Shown: in pieces, positions 62,618 through 64,000 of the stretch | How positions within the stretch are numbered: position 1 is the stretch's first letter | How the letters are laid out: every line of letters starts with the position of its first letter | Assembly: GCA_958448515.1 (NCBI GenBank) | Contig: CAUDEF010000003.1 | Span: forward strand, 69,427-133,426 | DNA from: an uncultured Phascolarctobacterium sp. | GTDB taxonomy: Bacteria > Bacillota > Negativicutes > Acidaminococcales > Acidaminococcaceae | Reading direction: 5' to 3' | DNA length: 64,000 nt | Notes under the pieces: model-generated | Told to the model about the DNA's origin: nothing | The model's input: only the letters and a program-made list of their open reading frames with translations | The model's database searches: none | Program-made: the position numbers and the translations under genes

Positions 62618-63874
62618 TTATTTTTTCCAGCGCAGATAAAAGAGCAGGAAAGGATCAAGGATATACAACACTTTATCTCTGTACTCCAAAGCATCCAAGT
62701 CCGGCATATCTTTTTTTATCAGGTTAACTAACTTGTTGATGGTACTTGAAATAACTGCTGATGCAATACGTTCATGGGTAATCAGCAGGTCTGCAATCCG
62801 GTCTTTGATTTCCTCAAGAGAAAGTTTGCTTACAGGTGGATCTGCTTTTAAGGCAAGAAGCATAAGCTCATAAATGTCAACATCTTTATCAAGTGTCCGA
62901 TAGAGCTTTCTTCTTCCCTGACCTTGTGATGGGCCATGAAGAATTGTTTTGACCAGTTTGTCATAATGTGTGTAATTGGAAGCAGTTTCACTGAAAGCTG
63001 CTTTCACGTCATTATATGATACTGTATTTCTGATGTCTTCATAATTGAGATGGGTGTAAGCAAGGTTAAAACAGTTATCCTGCATCAGCTGAGGGGAGGA
63101 AATACTTTCCTGTGCCAAAAGATTAATACATCCATCAGATACATCTAAGTTCAGCAGACTAAAACCCTTTACTGCAATTTCTTTTAATTCAGCGGTAGTC
63201 CATAAAGGTATTTCGATAGAAGTAGTTCTTCCGATAAGGTCAGGATTTAAAATTATTGCTTCATCACTTCTGTGCGGTAATGATAAGATTACAGCTTTTA
63301 GGCCATGAAACAGCTCCGTCTTTAATGTTCTTGCTATATAAAGCTGCAATTCTTTAGGTATGTAGTGGAAATCATCTATAACAAGAACTTTATCATTTTC
63401 GATAAGATATCTGATGATCTGACTTTCTGTTCTTGCTCTTGATACTGTTACCTGATTAGTAGAAACTGCATTCTCAGAAGTATCTGCACCTATACCAGTT
63501 CCAAGAATACCAGCACTGAATTTTGCAGAGCCTTTAATTGTTTTAGCTTGACTGCTCTGCATACCTGTTGTGGTAGTTACATTATCTGACAGAGGAATCT
63601 GTTCAGCTATATGGCTCCAGAAATCTTCTTTAGAACTTATCTGATTACCGCTGAGATCGATAAACTTTTCGTCAGCAATAACATTATGACATAAAACTGT
63701 TTTACCAGATTTGGAGGCACCGGAAACGAATATAAGATTGCCCTTCATCATAAGAGCTTTTTCCAGCTTTTGGTCAATAGTTTTATTACCTTCACTGATA
63801 CGATGAATATATGTATTTTCAGGAAAAGAACGTGGACTAAAGACATCTTCTACTTTATAGCACATTTCTTCCAC
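62618..63874 (-). CDS. AAA/STAND-like ATPase
   Basis: The 418-residue product has a P-loop FVSGASKSGKTVLCHNV near residue 55 and a Walker B VLVIDDFHYIP near residue 165. Between them is an insertion rich in Gly, Ser, Ala and Thr (about residues 100-150). Then come a sensor-like RTLKTELFHGLKAVILSLPHRSDE region, a lid (IPLWTTAELKEIA) and a C-terminal winged-helix-like part ending DPFLLFYLRWKK. The architecture matches archaeal-type and STAND ATPases seen in mobile elements and in some defence systems. The partner protein may lie beyond the right edge. Confidence 0.75.
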   Translation of the reverse strand: MEEMCYKVEDVFSPRSFPENTYIHRISEGNKTIDQKLEKALMMKGNLIFVSGASKSGKTVLCHNVIADEKFIDLSGNQISSKEDFWSHIAEQIPLSDNVTTTTGMQSSQAKTIKGSAKFSAGILGTGIGADTSENAVSTNQVTVSRARTESQIIRYLIENDKVLVIDDFHYIPKELQLYIARTLKTELFHGLKAVILSLPHRSDEAIILNPDLIGRTTSIEIPLWTTAELKEIAVKGFSLLNLDVSDGCINLLAQESISSPQLMQDNCFNLAYTHLNYEDIRNTVSYNDVKAAFSETASNYTHYDKLVKTILHGPSQGQGRRKLYRTLDKDVDIYELMLLALKADPPVSKLSLEEIKDRIADLLITHERIASAVISSTINKLVNLIKKDMPDLDALEYRDKVLYILDPFLLFYLRWKK

Positions 63875-63941
63875 CGCCTTTTATACTTAATAATAAAATT
63901 ATATCATTTTATCTAAGTATTTTGAAGAAATACATATTACT

Positions 63942-64000
63942 TTATTCATTTATGGCTATGCTGCGTTCTATATCAACAAGACAATGCCCAGTATTATGGT
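63942..64000 (-). CDS. Possible 3' end of a gene (partial)
   Basis: A minus-strand frame is open from the right edge to a TAA at 63944-63942 and reads HNTGHCLVDIERSIAINE. It would be upstream of the ATPase by about 67 nt. A plus-strand frame starting at ATG 63952 also runs to the edge but has no ribosome binding site. Neither can be confirmed. Confidence 0.3.
   Translation of the reverse strand, partial: HNTGHCLVDIERSIAINE

Noticed and set aside
1..64000. CRISPR array, rRNA operon or tRNA genes
   Set aside because: No regularly spaced direct repeats and no rRNA or tRNA consensus stretches were seen on reading either strand.

Overview
The window looks like a chromosomal segment of a low-GC Firmicute, most likely a Negativicute and possibly an Acidaminococcaceae/Phascolarctobacterium-like gut anaerobe. 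Seen in the sequence: an AddAB recombination complex, a T-box in front of glyQS, a perfect CIRCE element in front of hrcA-grpE-dnaK-dnaJ, a Gram-positive-type division and cell-wall cluster with Sbp and DUF881 genes, a MurE carrying the DNPR motif expected for meso-diaminopimelate, and a SLC13-type dicarboxylate transporter whose base composition resembles that of highly expressed genes. The family-level placement is inference. I see no rRNA, tRNA or CRISPR array.

Layout. 1-1.76 kb: the end of an unknown gene, then an exported carboxymuconolactone-decarboxylase-like/cupin pair. 1.78-9.0 kb (minus): a UDG-like protein, addB, addA and a small membrane protein. 9.0-12.3 kb: T-box-controlled glyQS. 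12.4-17.8 kb (minus): PPIase, phoH, ybeY, cdd, era, a CorC-like transporter and recO; era appears to begin at a non-canonical codon. 17.8-19.6 kb: an alpha/beta hydrolase and an AT-rich GIY-YIG/HNH nuclease fusion. 19.7-22.3 kb: the transporter, a Crp/Fnr regulator and three GTTGC-N4-GCAAC palindromes, one of which sits at an activator-like position in front of a roughly 95-nt terminated small RNA candidate. 22.3-31.8 kb: ogt, the heat-shock operon, hemW, lepA, a nitroreductase and rpsT. 31.9-46.2 kb (minus): the dcw cluster mraZ-rsmH-ftsL-murE-murF-mraY-murD-murG-murC-ddl-ftsQ-DUF881-sbp-ftsZ, then nrdR. This cluster lacks ftsI, ftsW, murB and ftsA, and MraZ-type repeats lie in its promoter. 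46.3-55.4 kb: DUF1858, nfo, carbonic anhydrase, fsa, exported proteins of unknown role, an M20 amidohydrolase, pgi and a MATE exporter.

55.6-64.0 kb is a mobile element that runs off the right edge. A large serine recombinase lies at its chromosome-proximal border, in a tight operon with a 53-residue protein and a DEAD-type helicase. A divergent 492-aa HTH protein, an ERF-type annealing operon with a Cro-like regulator, and an AAA/STAND-like ATPase follow. No phage structural gene is visible.

The strongest new signals are the Crp/Fnr-palindrome small RNA circuit near 21-22.3 kb, the apparent AUA (or AUU) start of era, and the helicase / 53-aa protein / recombinase module. Starts were moved from the longest open frame where a ribosome binding site or overlap favoured another codon; this is stated in each entry.
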